DNA of 64,000 bases from Rhodobiaceae bacterium (GCA_021404525.1 JAAWWE010000008.1:1-64000); one strand, 5' to 3'; shown: positions 8,486 to 17,631, counted from the first letter of the stretch. Program-made: numbers and translations. The notes: a model not told the origin generated them from the letters alone.

Positions 8486-9237
8486 TTTTCAGTCCAAGTC
8501 AAAAACACCTGGTGCTCGCTGCGCTGACGGGCGCGGTTGTTCTTCTATTCTCTGCCCTCCCCGCCGCCGCAGAAACCATCAATGTGGATTTCTCGGAAGG
8601 CTTTGGTCTCACCGAACGCATCGTTCAGATCATCGCACTAGTCACAGTACTCAGTCTCGCCCCGTCGATTCTGATCATGATCACTTCCTTCGTGCGCATC
8701 GTAGTGGTTCTGTCACTTCTTAGAACAGCAATGGGCGTTCAACAGTCACCCCCAAATTCGGTGATCATCAGCCTCGCTCTGTTCCTCACAGCATTCATCA
8801 TGGCGCCAGTGTTTGAAACGGCTTACGAAACGGGTATTCAGCCGCTCATCAACGAAGAAATCGAGATGGGTGAAGCGCTGAGCGTTTCCTCAAAACCATT
8901 TCAAGAATTTATGCTGACGCAGGTGCGGGACAAAGACCTTCAGCTCTTTATGGACCTGTCAAAAACACCGGCGGTTGAAAATCAACAGGAAATTCCTTTT
9001 CAGGTTGTCGTCCCAGCCTTCATGATCAGCGAGCTGAAACGCGCATTTGAAATCGGGTTTCTTATCTTCGTGCCATTCATCGTGATCGACATGATTGTCG
9101 CCTCGGTCCTCATGTCCATGGGCATGATGATGCTGCCACCGATCATTATCTCCCTGCCCTTCAAGCTCATCTTTTTCGTGCTTGTCGACGGTTGGCATTT
9201 GATCACCGGATCGCTGGTTCAGAGTTTCGGAACCTAG
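8482..9237 (+). CDS. fliP: Flagellar export gate protein FliP
   Basis: FliP forms the core channel of the flagellar export gate. The protein has a cleavable signal peptide (LAALTGAVVLLFSALPAAAE) and four membrane segments, with family motifs RIVVVLSLLRTAMGVQQSPPNSV, VVPAFMISELKRAFEIGFLIFVPFIVIDM and SMGMMMLPPIIISLPFKLIFFVLVDGW. Length 251 is typical. It starts with GTG overlapping the fliO stop codon. Confidence 0.97.
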   Translation: MIFSPSQKHLVLAALTGAVVLLFSALPAAAETINVDFSEGFGLTERIVQIIALVTVLSLAPSILIMITSFVRIVVVLSLLRTAMGVQQSPPNSVIISLALFLTAFIMAPVFETAYETGIQPLINEEIEMGEALSVSSKPFQEFMLTQVRDKDLQLFMDLSKTPAVENQQEIPFQVVVPAFMISELKRAFEIGFLIFVPFIVIDMIVASVLMSMGMMMLPPIIISLPFKLIFFVLVDGWHLITGSLVQSFGT

Positions 9238-9259
9238 CTCCAATTCTCAACAGCATGTC

Positions 9260-9297
9260 ACGTCACGACGCGCGCCCTTCGGTCTGCGGCGTGACGT
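9260..9297 (+). terminator. Possible hairpin terminator after fliP
   Basis: ACGTCACG (9260-9267) pairs with CGTGACGT (9290-9297), and further GC pairs extend inside. No clear T-run follows, so it may be an RNA-stability hairpin rather than an intrinsic terminator. It lies between the convergent ends of fliP and the large periplasmic repeat protein gene. Confidence 0.4.
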
Positions 9298-9330
9298 CGC
9301 CTAAACACCATGATCCTGTAGAAAGAGCAG

Positions 9331-12300
9331 TCAGTTGATAGCTGAGTCAGCGCCGTCCAGCGGCTCTGAGAAGCTGCCTTCCATGCTCTGCACGAAGCTG
9401 TCCAGCGTATCGATCGATGCGACGCTGCGAGCAAGGTCTCTAAAGGCCACGCCGTTGGTTTGAATGGGGTCGGTGACCACCGCAAACGCAGCAGCGTCAG
9501 GGCTAGCACTCATCAGATCTCCGAACTTAGCCCGCATACGCTCAAGTCCGACCGCATCATCATCTAGCGAGAAGCTTATGGCAGCCCGCAGCACTTGAAA
9601 CCGTTCATCCTCGGTCAGAGGCAGCGGATCACGCCAGCGCTCGCCAAGCGCGGTTTCAAAGTTGGCGGCTGCAACAGCCCATTGCTGTGACTCCCAGTGA
9701 ATATTTGCAACCAGATCCGCGACGCCCTCTCCGTCGGTCTCCGACAGCAGGTCCAACGCGTGGTCATACAAACCAAGGTCGGTCAATGCCCGGGCTTCGA
9801 GCAATCGGCGTTTATGGGTCAGGTCTTTAGGCAGTCTCACCTGTTTGGTCGAGCGAATAGCACGCAGCGCTGCAGTTGGCTGCCGGTTCATCAACTCAAT
9901 CAGAGCAAGTTTCGCGGCAACCTGTGCCTGAGCAGTACCCCGGAGGCGATTATCCACCTGATGCCGGAGCAGTGTTGCCGCCTTATCGAGCAAATCAACC
10001 TCAACCATCCGATCCGCAAGGTTGCGAATGAGGGCATCCCCCCGTCGACCAATCGGTGTGAGCTCCCGGAACTCATAGTAGATGGAGAGCGCCTCCACCG
10101 GATCCATGTCATCCGCACCCCCGTCCAGATAGAGATCGGTAAACGTCTCCGTCATGGCGGAGGCCACACGTCGTGCACGTTCGGTTTCTGGGAAAGTACC
10201 AACAGCCATCCGCCAGATTTCCAGACCCTCTGCAACCTCGCCCTTCGCAATCAACAATTCACCCAACCGCTCAAGAACCGCAAGTTCAAGATCATCGCCT
10301 CGCCAAACAAGCCGCAAGGCATGGAGCTCTTTGGTGAGTTCTTCGTCACTCATTGCTCCCAATTCATGACGGAGATTGGCATGAGCAAAGCGCGCACGAG
10401 CAAGAATGGCCCTATGATCCGACGTCAGAAGTTGATCATAAATTTCCAGCGCTTCATCAGCGCGGCCGAGCGCTTCATAGAGACGCCCACGCGTGAGGTC
10501 AGACTGTTCCGCCCATCGACCATTGTCGGCGCCAGCAGGAATTCGGTCCAGATTGAATTCGACACTGCCCAGGTCACCAGTCGCAAGCGATGCCTCAGCA
10601 GCTTTCATTCTGAAGAGAGCCTGTAAGTCAGGTCCGTAAATCTCAAAAGCTTTCTCTGCCTGCTCGAACGCCAGGCGCGCGTCACCCCACTGGGCAAGCT
10701 CCGCATACGCAACGCCGCGCCACAAAGACGAGTGTGGATCACCGTCCAAAGCGGGGAAAGCCAGGTCAGCGATTGCTTCTTCCGGGCGCGCCATCATGAT
10801 CTGCGCGACACCGCGTAGCGCCCGAAAGCCCGGATCGTTTTCCATCGTTTCAGAAGCCAACACAGCTCCCTGAAGCATGGTGTAAGCTTCTGTGCCCAAA
10901 CGATAGCTCAGCAGGAACTTAGCGTATTTGATGCGCGCTTCCGCGACATCCGCATCGTCTGCAAGAGCCACTGCGCGCTGATGAAACTGTTTACGCTCGA
11001 TGAAGTTTTTCCCAGGGGAATAGCGCCACCGTTCGAAATCCATACGACCCGGCGCCGATGGGTCACCGACACGGGACGCCGCAGGCGCGCTACCGGAATA
11101 GTCCGGACCATCGGCAGCGGACAAGGTCAGACCTGAACCCCGCGAAACAGTAACGCCACGCGGTGTCTCACTGACATAAAGATCATCCGCCCGCGACACG
11201 AGCGCCAGCCCCTGTGCGGTCGACAGAGCCTCAAATTCAACAAAATTTCGAGGCGCCAACAGCCCCTGCGGCGGGCCCTTAGCCGTGACGATTGCAATCG
11301 TGTCATAGACCACCGGATCGCGAACCCAATGGATGCTCCCGACGCTCTCCACATCAAAAATCACCTGCGGCTCGCCTGTCGCGCTCCACGCACGTGTAAT
11401 TCCGACCGGCCGCGTCGGCTCCACAATCATGTCACCAAGGGTCACGATCCAACGATTGTCACGCTCCCCCGCAGTAAGGAGAACCCGTTCAGGTGGCGCA
11501 AAACGCAGCGCACTCGCCCCATCAAGGTCAACAATCTCTGGATCGCCCAAACGCTCTCGAACAACAGGGCCTAAATCAGACAGGTTAAAGTCTGTTTCCC
11601 GGTCAAAAACCATCCAAACGCGATTGTCCCGCTGGAAGATTGCTGCCTTCGTCGGCTCAGCCCAAGGAAAGGTCAAACGAATGCTGCGTTCTGTTAGGTC
11701 AGAGGTTACAGGCAAAGCTGCTTGGTCAATATCGGCTGGATTGGGATATGCAGAAACAAGTTCATCTGCACGCACAGGTGTCACAGCCTCTTCCGGTTGG
11801 CGCGTCTCCGCCACGGCTTCGGAGGACGGAACTGGCTGACCTACCTCTGTCGTCAGCGCAGCCTCCCCCGCCCCAGTCGTTGCGGGCGCTGCTTGCTCTT
11901 GTGGAGCGGACGCTAGTACGGGAGCTTCTTCACCCGCAGCTTCAGCAGCCGCCGCCTCTTGAGCCGCTGCCGCTCTCTGGCTTTCTGGCTCTTCAATCGG
12001 TTCAGAGGGTGCTGTGGTGGGAACAGGAAGCAAAGGCGCTGGAGCTGCTGCGGCAACAGGCCGCACATCTTCCGGGCGCGCGGGCGCTACATCCAGCACC
12101 ACGCTCAGGTCCTCTCGGAAATCACGAACTTTGACGCCTGGCTCTGTCTCAACGAAGACCGTCAGGCGGCCACCTGACTTTTCAGCCCGCGCAGACGTCA
12201 CCAACGCAGGCGGATCCACACGGAGCGAAGCAAGCGGCAGGTCGGCAACCTGATCGAATGTTATGGTAATCCGATTATCTCGGAAGGCCGTTGAGTAAAG

Positions 12301-12924
12301 AACCGGACGGTCCCACTCAAACGCCAGTCGCGTAAAACTCGGTTGCTCACCAACACGAAGCGCAACGCGTGGCAGGTCCTCAACAATCTCCAGCGCCTGT
12401 GGTCCAAGCTCCGCAAATTGTGCAGCCCGCGCCTGACGTTCTCTTTCTTCCGCCGCCATCCGAGCAACAACGACAGGAGGCAGCGGAGGCGCGTCACCAG
12501 CCCAACCCGGCGCCAGCAGATCAACGTAGAGCTCATGCCCCGCCTCGCGTGCATGGATTTTAAAGTCCGCCTTCATCGCCATGCGAAGCGTGCGGTCATC
12601 TGCGTCCATTCGGACCAGGGCGAGGTAGCGCGGCATCCTGCGCAGCAAATCATCAATATCAATTTCGAGCGGTCGCTCGAAGGTAAGAACCAGGACCCCC
12701 GCCGAAACAAGTGATTCATATCCAGGCAAGCGGGTATCTGGAACGGTCGGGTCTTCTGGCAGCCCTGTGTCAGGCCAGGCAAATACCAGACGGCCAAAGC
12801 CATTTTCTTCTTTGCCCGTCAAACGAACATCATCAGCCGCCATTGCCGGAGAAAGAAGGCCTGCCGTAGAAAGAGCCAGGACCAAAACCGTGCTGAAAAT
12901 GCAGGACCAGAATACGTGACGCAT
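9331..12924 (-). CDS. Giant periplasmic AMIN-like/TPR protein linked to MotB-like genes
   Basis: I do not know a characterised homologue. The 1197-residue protein starts with a signal peptide (cleavage probably after TAGLLSPAMA). Residues about 35-270 and 405-600 are beta-rich and contain three copies of a pattern like xRLxFxW-x(8)-F-xR-xNRxxxxFD (e.g. FTRLAFEWDRPVLYSTAFRDN; IRLTFPWAEPTKAAIFQRDN), reminiscent of AMIN-type envelope-binding domains. An Ala/Glu/Pro-rich linker lies at about 285-400. The second half, from about 690 on, is helical with TPR-like repeats. It is the third gene of a unit with two MotB-like proteins, its ATG overlapping the preceding stop codon by one base. A role in stator or periplasmic flagellar function is inferred from this context only. 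Confidence 0.75.
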   Translation of the reverse strand: MRHVFWSCIFSTVLVLALSTAGLLSPAMAADDVRLTGKEENGFGRLVFAWPDTGLPEDPTVPDTRLPGYESLVSAGVLVLTFERPLEIDIDDLLRRMPRYLALVRMDADDRTLRMAMKADFKIHAREAGHELYVDLLAPGWAGDAPPLPPVVVARMAAEERERQARAAQFAELGPQALEIVEDLPRVALRVGEQPSFTRLAFEWDRPVLYSTAFRDNRITITFDQVADLPLASLRVDPPALVTSARAEKSGGRLTVFVETEPGVKVRDFREDLSVVLDVAPARPEDVRPVAAAAPAPLLPVPTTAPSEPIEEPESQRAAAAQEAAAAEAAGEEAPVLASAPQEQAAPATTGAGEAALTTEVGQPVPSSEAVAETRQPEEAVTPVRADELVSAYPNPADIDQAALPVTSDLTERSIRLTFPWAEPTKAAIFQRDNRVWMVFDRETDFNLSDLGPVVRERLGDPEIVDLDGASALRFAPPERVLLTAGERDNRWIVTLGDMIVEPTRPVGITRAWSATGEPQVIFDVESVGSIHWVRDPVVYDTIAIVTAKGPPQGLLAPRNFVEFEALSTAQGLALVSRADDLYVSETPRGVTVSRGSGLTLSAADGPDYSGSAPAASRVGDPSAPGRMDFERWRYSPGKNFIERKQFHQRAVALADDADVAEARIKYAKFLLSYRLGTEAYTMLQGAVLASETMENDPGFRALRGVAQIMMARPEEAIADLAFPALDGDPHSSLWRGVAYAELAQWGDARLAFEQAEKAFEIYGPDLQALFRMKAAEASLATGDLGSVEFNLDRIPAGADNGRWAEQSDLTRGRLYEALGRADEALEIYDQLLTSDHRAILARARFAHANLRHELGAMSDEELTKELHALRLVWRGDDLELAVLERLGELLIAKGEVAEGLEIWRMAVGTFPETERARRVASAMTETFTDLYLDGGADDMDPVEALSIYYEFRELTPIGRRGDALIRNLADRMVEVDLLDKAATLLRHQVDNRLRGTAQAQVAAKLALIELMNRQPTAALRAIRSTKQVRLPKDLTHKRRLLEARALTDLGLYDHALDLLSETDGEGVADLVANIHWESQQWAVAAANFETALGERWRDPLPLTEDERFQVLRAAISFSLDDDAVGLERMRAKFGDLMSASPDAAAFAVVTDPIQTNGVAFRDLARSVASIDTLDSFVQSMEGSFSEPLDGADSAIN

Positions 12925-13556
12925 CAGGCTCCCCCTCCCCGCGGATCGCTGATGATCAATAACAGCGCATCGCCCGGAAGCCCCGGCGCCACAAACCTTT
13001 CAATAGGACGCGAATAACCTGCTTGCCGCAGTGCAGCTGCAACGCTGTCTGCCCGATCAAAGGCCAATGTCCAATCCTCGGAGGGAACGGAAGACATCAC
13101 GCTAACGGGGTTGGCGACGCCAGACAGAATGCGGGAGAGATCTGCAACCACGCCGCTCGCTAAGGGTCTTAATGCACGACCGTCTGCCGCAAAGGCAAAA
13201 TCTGGCGCAAAGCGGATCATCAGGCGCCCATGCTCAACCCGCTGGCTCAAAGGACCACCCTCACCGAGCGGGGCCAGGCCACGATCAGAAAACACCGCTG
13301 AGAGATAATCGACGGTCAATGTCGGCCGCGACGAAACTTGCACGCTGCGCGCAGCCTCTTGCCTGGCGACCTGATCAACCGCAGAAACGCCCGGTCCACT
13401 TTCTACACTCGCTTCGCCACGGCCACTGAGTGGTGAGGACATGGCATAGATCAGGACAAAGAAAGCGACGAGAATGGCTGTCAGGTCAGCAAAGGTGACC
13501 AGCCAAAGCGATCCCTCGCTTTGAGACTCCACAGCTGTCTGAACAGAGGCGGTCAC
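12924..13556 (-). CDS. MotB-like protein with conserved membrane Asp
   Basis: A 210-residue protein with one N-terminal membrane segment, SLWLVTFADLTAILVAFFVLIYAMS, that matches the MotB plug/TM pattern, including the Asp used for ion flow in MotB. The rest resembles an OmpA-like peptidoglycan-binding domain (FDRADSVAAALRQAGYSRPIERFVAPG near the C-terminus) but is short. It starts with GTG overlapping the stop of the upstream MotB-like gene (GTGA). No motA is in the window. It could be a true stator subunit or a stator-related protein; the domain assignment is good, the function is not proven. Confidence 0.75.
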   Translation of the reverse strand: MTASVQTAVESQSEGSLWLVTFADLTAILVAFFVLIYAMSSPLSGRGEASVESGPGVSAVDQVARQEAARSVQVSSRPTLTVDYLSAVFSDRGLAPLGEGGPLSQRVEHGRLMIRFAPDFAFAADGRALRPLASGVVADLSRILSGVANPVSVMSSVPSEDWTLAFDRADSVAAALRQAGYSRPIERFVAPGLPGDALLLIISDPRGGGA

Positions 13557-14239
13557 GATGCGGCCTCCGGAAGGGTAAAGAACCGGAAACTGACAAACTC
13601 GCGAGGTGCATCGGTCACACCAACAGCCATGTGCCCTTCCGGCGTACCTGCAACGGACAACAGCCGCGCTAAAGAGGCCGCGCGCCGCACATCCAACCTG
13701 TTTTGTGAGGCGGCAGGGACCAGGATCGCAACATGCCGGTCCTTCGAGCCGCCAGACAGTGCTGCACCAAGTGCCGCAAACAAAAGGCGTTTATCAGCAC
13801 GTATCGCCGCTGCCCCGTCGACAAACAGAGAGGAGACATCAAGCGCGAGATCCAATGACCCGCCACGTCGGATGCTCTCCTGCTCGCCAACATCTGCAAA
13901 TGCTGTGACAACGGCATTTGAAAAGTCACCTGATGCCGGTTGCGATCCATGCTGTAAGACAGGCAAGGCGCTGCCACTGAGGCGACCATCATCATCAACC
14001 TTGCCGGCATTCAAAACACCGAAGGCGTCCTGAATACCACCAATGACTGGTCCAACCCGTTGCTCATCGAAGGAAGAACCCGACGTCAGAACAAAGAAAA
14101 ACGTGAGCAGCATCAAAAACAGGGAAAGCTGCAACGTGTGCGTGCCATCAGCATTGGTCGACGCGTCCGCAGCGGCAATCCGCCCCTGCCCATCGATCAG
14201 CGCGACGCTGGCTATATGATCTTGGTCATTCACTGCCAC
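13553..14239 (-). CDS. MotB-like protein lacking the membrane Asp
   Basis: A 228-residue protein, first gene of the three-gene unit. It has a single membrane segment HTLQLSLFLMLLTFFFVLTSGS at about residues 34-53, aligned with the MotB-type segment of its neighbour, but the Asp position is occupied by an uncharged residue. The C-terminal half has an OmpA-like pattern (LDVRRAASLARLLSVAGTPEGHMAVGVTDA). The GTG start is preceded by GGGCAGG. It may form a heteromeric complex with the next protein, in which only one partner carries the ion-binding Asp; this is inference. Confidence 0.65.
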   Translation of the reverse strand: MAVNDQDHIASVALIDGQGRIAAADASTNADGTHTLQLSLFLMLLTFFFVLTSGSSFDEQRVGPVIGGIQDAFGVLNAGKVDDDGRLSGSALPVLQHGSQPASGDFSNAVVTAFADVGEQESIRRGGSLDLALDVSSLFVDGAAAIRADKRLLFAALGAALSGGSKDRHVAILVPAASQNRLDVRRAASLARLLSVAGTPEGHMAVGVTDAPREFVSFRFFTLPEAAS

Positions 14240-14474
14240 GTTTGCCTGCCCGGCTCATTAGCGCCGCTTGTTTCGCGATCCGCTCCCGAATCACTCCCGC
14301 CCAAGCGTTAAGAATGCCCGGAAACCGAGAGATTTGCGAAACAACACCGCGCACTCCACACCTGCGGACAGACTAGGCAAAGCCCAGTAAAGGTGCCGTT
14401 AAGACTGATCAGCTTTTCCGCGGAATTCTGAGGTTTTGAGCCAGTCTCGCCGAAATTTTAGCCCCACAGCGCGG

Positions 14475-15191
14475 TCAGGGAATGGCCGGGGCTTCTTCCA
14501 GCAGAGATGTCATGTCCAGTTCGGAAGGAATGGCCCCACCCGTTGCCAGCTCGACAGTCAGTTCCTGCGCGGCAATAGGGTCCATCGCGGCCAGAATAGG
14601 CGCCATTTTGCGTTCGCTCATGCGCCGAACGACCTGGATCAACACATCCATGTCGAGTTGTCCCAGAATCCGCGCGGCATCTTTCGGTTTCATGTTGGAA
14701 TACATGGTCACAAGCGACGCCAGTTGCTGTTCCTGAGCTTCTTCTTGAACCCCGAACAAGGTTTCAATACGCCCTTCTATGTCCTTGAGCTCATCAATAC
14801 GCGCCTGCACCCGTCGTTCGGATGCTTCGAGCAATCTTGCCTGCATCTGAATGTCCCGCTCCCGCATGTCCAGAGCTTTTCGGCGTTGGCTCAAACTGCG
14901 CAGAACATTCTGTTCGGAATTGGAAGGACGATCAAAATCCTCCGGGGCAAGACGCGCCGATGGGTCGACCTCGGCGACTTCCGGCTCGGCGGTCGTCTCC
15001 GCGGAAGCCTCTTCTGGTGCATCTGCCGCTTCAGCAACATCTTCCTCAGCGTAGGCAGGCTGCACACCACTTAAAAGCGCATCAACGCCAACGCCGATGG
15101 ATATCAATTTGAGGCCCAACAATGCCGCAGCACAAACCATCAGAGATGGCAGCAAACGAACCTGTGGGACTTTGGAAACTTGAGATGTCAT
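14475..15191 (-). CDS. MotE-type flagellar protein (MgtE-N-like)
   Basis: A 238-residue protein with a signal anchor (LLPSLMVCAAALLGLKLISIGVGV), an acidic Ala/Glu-rich stretch (about 48-80), a coiled coil (about 95-155) and a C-terminal MgtE-N-like domain with YSNMKPKDAARILGQLD and ILAAMDPIAAQELTVELA. This organisation is that of alphaproteobacterial MotE, a periplasmic chaperone for the stator-stabilising protein MotC. It is the last gene of the fliL-fliM-DUF6468-motE operon, 6 bases after its neighbour. Confidence 0.75.
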   Translation of the reverse strand: MTSQVSKVPQVRLLPSLMVCAAALLGLKLISIGVGVDALLSGVQPAYAEEDVAEAADAPEEASAETTAEPEVAEVDPSARLAPEDFDRPSNSEQNVLRSLSQRRKALDMRERDIQMQARLLEASERRVQARIDELKDIEGRIETLFGVQEEAQEQQLASLVTMYSNMKPKDAARILGQLDMDVLIQVVRRMSERKMAPILAAMDPIAAQELTVELATGGAIPSELDMTSLLEEAPAIP

Positions 15192-15197
15192 AAGGGG

Positions 15198-15683
15198 CTA
15201 CCGAGCACGTTTCAGCGCATCCAGAAGAGTTTGATTGAGACCATCTTCCAGCCGTCCGGCATCTGCCGGCGTCATGCCTGACTCCGCTGACGGCATGGGT
15301 ACATATTTTTCCCGATCACGGGGTTTAAGCGCGGCGGGCGTTTGCGCAGACGCAGAGGCGCGCGGACGTCCTGTGCCCAACTGACCGGCAACCTTGTTCC
15401 CCGACGCCACCATGACGGAGAGTTCATCCGCCAAAGTGCGTGCATCGCGCATTTGCTGTGTTAGGCCATCATCAAGCTGACCACTCACCTGCTTCATCTG
15501 TGAGATGCTGATCTCCGCGCGGGCTGTCGCGGTATTGAGCTGATCAATGGTTTGCTTCAGCCCATCCTGGCCAGATCGGAGCGCTTTCAGCTTCCGGTCA
15601 AGCATGGCGCAATAGAAGATCGTTGCGCCGAGCAAAATGGCAACCAGTCCATCGAGCAAAAGGTCTGTTGGAATGTTCATCAT
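15198..15683 (-). CDS. DUF6468-type flagellar-cluster membrane protein
   Basis: A 161-residue protein with one N-terminal membrane segment (about 10-27: LDGLVAILLGATIFYCAML) followed by DRKLKALRSGQDGLKQTIDQLNTATARAE, a predicted coiled coil typical of the alphaproteobacterial DUF6468 family found beside fliM. No biochemical role is known to me. Its start overlaps the fliM stop (ATGA) and the gene downstream is motE, which suggests a function at the motor. Confidence 0.72.
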   Translation of the reverse strand: MMNIPTDLLLDGLVAILLGATIFYCAMLDRKLKALRSGQDGLKQTIDQLNTATARAEISISQMKQVSGQLDDGLTQQMRDARTLADELSVMVASGNKVAGQLGTGRPRASASAQTPAALKPRDREKYVPMPSAESGMTPADAGRLEDGLNQTLLDALKRAR

Positions 15684-16867
15684 GACGGTGCCTCATCAGC
15701 GTCAGGCTCAGCAAAAACTGAATTCAAAACCTCCGGCACGCCCTGGGTAAGCCGAACGGCCACATTGCCGCCAGTCCGCCCCATTTTGCCCTTCATCAGG
15801 GGAATGTCACCGCACCGCATATCGACAGTGGAGTCAGGCGATGCATTGAGCATCAGTGTCTGTCCAACTTCAAAGCCCATAACGTCGCCCAAAGTCATCT
15901 GCTGCTCGTCAAGCACAGCATCGATCTGGACTTTTGTCGACCAAAGCTCCGTCGCCAAGTGACCTTCCCAAATGGAGTCGCGGCCGAACTTTTCACCCAT
16001 AAACATCTGCAACAGAAGTTCGCGAATGGGTTCCAGCGTCGCATAAGGCAAGAGCATCTCAATGCGCCCACCCCGATCTTCCATGTCAATACGAAGTTTG
16101 ATCAGGATCGCAGCATTGGCAGGTCGTGCGATGGCCGCAAAGCGCGGATTGGTTTCCATACGATCAAGTTCGAAGGTTACAGGTGAAAGCGGCTCAAACG
16201 CTGCCTTTGCATCGTCCAGCACAACTTCGATCATCCGCTCGACCAGATTGAGCTCAATCGTCGTATAGGGACGGCCTTCGATACGCATGGCAGCTGTGCC
16301 ACGACGACCGCCAAGCAGAACGTCAACGATCGAATAAATCAGATTGGAGTCAACCGTGAAGAGGCCGTAATTGTCCCATTCCTTCGCACGAAACACCGAG
16401 AGGATTGCAGGAAGGGGAATAGAGTTCAGATAGTCGCCGAAACGAATGGACGAAATATTGTCCAGACTGACTTCCACATTGTCTGAGGTAAAGTTACGCA
16501 GGCTCGTTGTCATCAACCGCACAAGGCGGTCAAAGACGATCTCGAGCATGGGCAGGCGTTCGTAGGAAACCAAGGCAGAATTGATGATTGCGCGGATACC
16601 TGTCCGCTCCCCATCATCATTCTCATCGACCTCAAAGCCAAGGAGGCTGTCAATTTCATCCTGGTTCAGAACACGTTCGGAAGCGCCGTCTGCTTCAAGC
16701 TCAGACGCGCCATCGTCATCGTCTGCCATCGCGGCCCACTCTTCGGCCATGGCGTCGTCATCAACGCCACCCTCACCAGAGTCCGCGGCAGCGTCATCAT
16801 CGCCACCAGCTTCCGCCTCCCAGGCAGCAGCCATCTCGTCCTGATCTAGATCTTCGTCATCCGCCAT
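15680..16867 (-). CDS. fliM: Flagellar motor switch protein FliM
   Basis: FliM is the C-ring protein that binds CheY-P and sets rotation direction. The core is clear: VLNQDEIDSLLGF (CheY-binding and start region), YERLPMLEIVFDRLVRLMTTSLRNF, VDVLLGGRRG, and the SpoA-like C-terminal domain ending GVPEVLNSVFAE. Unusually, a very acidic Ala-rich extension of about 65 residues precedes the CheY-binding motif and contains two related strings, DEMAAAWEAEA and DAMAEEWAAMA. I chose the ATG at 16867, which has GGAG 6 bases upstream; a TTG lies four codons earlier. It follows fliL by 30 bases. Confidence 0.94.
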   Translation of the reverse strand: MADDEDLDQDEMAAAWEAEAGGDDDAAADSGEGGVDDDAMAEEWAAMADDDDGASELEADGASERVLNQDEIDSLLGFEVDENDDGERTGIRAIINSALVSYERLPMLEIVFDRLVRLMTTSLRNFTSDNVEVSLDNISSIRFGDYLNSIPLPAILSVFRAKEWDNYGLFTVDSNLIYSIVDVLLGGRRGTAAMRIEGRPYTTIELNLVERMIEVVLDDAKAAFEPLSPVTFELDRMETNPRFAAIARPANAAILIKLRIDMEDRGGRIEMLLPYATLEPIRELLLQMFMGEKFGRDSIWEGHLATELWSTKVQIDAVLDEQQMTLGDVMGFEVGQTLMLNASPDSTVDMRCGDIPLMKGKMGRTGGNVAVRLTQGVPEVLNSVFAEPDADEAPS

Positions 16868-16897
16868 GGCGGTCTCCAATATCCGAAGCGCGGTGCT

Positions 16898-17410
16898 TCA
16901 CTGCACAACCACTTCTTTAAACAAGACATCGCGTACTTCGTGCGGCTCAACAGCCAGATTAAGGCGGCGAAGCAATTCTTCTTTCATACGAACAATTGCG
17001 GCAGAACCGTCCAGGTCTTCAGGACGCAGTTCGCGCAAATAAACCTGAAATCCGTCAACAACGCGGGGCATCAGAAGCTCAATTTCGCTAAGAATTTCCG
17101 CATTCGGAACTTCGAGCGACACCCGCATTTTGAGATACCGGGTTGGGCCACTATCCGTGCTGATGTTCACAAGAAACTCTGGCATGTCATAGAACACAGG
17201 TGGCTCAGTCACCTCTTCTATAACCGCCATCTGGTCCTCATCGCCGCCACCCAAAATACCAAAGGCAAACAGGGCACCAACGATGCCACCGACAACCACA
17301 AGTGCTGGAAGTGCGATGTAAAGAACGATGACCTTACCGCTCATCTTCTTCTTTCCGCCTTCTTCCTCGACCCCTTCTTCGAAGTCGATATCGGCATCCG
17401 TATCGCTCAT
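16898..17410 (-). CDS. fliL: Flagellar basal body-associated protein FliL
   Basis: FliL is a single-pass membrane protein that supports stator function. The 170-residue protein has an acidic cytoplasmic start, a membrane segment at about 26-48 (VIVLYIALPALVVVGGIVGALFAFGI), and the periplasmic FliL domain with FYDMPEFLVNIST, RYLKMRVSLEV and a C-terminus VRDVLFKEVVVQ. It is the first gene of the fliL-fliM-DUF6468-motE operon. Confidence 0.94.
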   Translation of the reverse strand: MSDTDADIDFEEGVEEEGGKKKMSGKVIVLYIALPALVVVGGIVGALFAFGILGGGDEDQMAVIEEVTEPPVFYDMPEFLVNISTDSGPTRYLKMRVSLEVPNAEILSEIELLMPRVVDGFQVYLRELRPEDLDGSAAIVRMKEELLRRLNLAVEPHEVRDVLFKEVVVQ

Positions 17411-17554
17411 AGCCTCATATCCCTCGTTCTCGACGCCGTTAACAAACGGTTGTGAGATCTTGCAATTAGGGACAAATACTCGCCGATGGTGGTTAACGAA
17501 GCGTTGCTCTTCCCCAACTCATCCACAGGGCACGGACTGACAGGCAAGTTTTGC

Positions 17555-17587
17555 CGGGCAACCCCTGCCTTTCGGCGGAGTCTGCCG
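17555..17587. promoter_or_regulatory. Paired FlbD/ftr-like palindromes upstream of flgF
   Basis: CGGGCA-ACCCC-TGCC (17555-17571) and CGGCG-GAGTC-TGCCG (17573-17587) lie back to back upstream of the sigma-54 promoter. The pairing resembles tandem activator sites of sigma-54 enhancers. Identification as FlbD sites is inferred. Confidence 0.45.
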
Positions 17588-17631
17588 CGATCAAAACCCG
17601 ACAAACCATTGATTTTAAATGATTTTCCATT

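Noticed and set aside
9697-10626. A 309-codon plus-strand frame opposite the giant periplasmic protein gene
   Set aside because: The minus-strand frame is far longer, has a signal peptide and repeats, and overlaps its neighbours like an operon gene.
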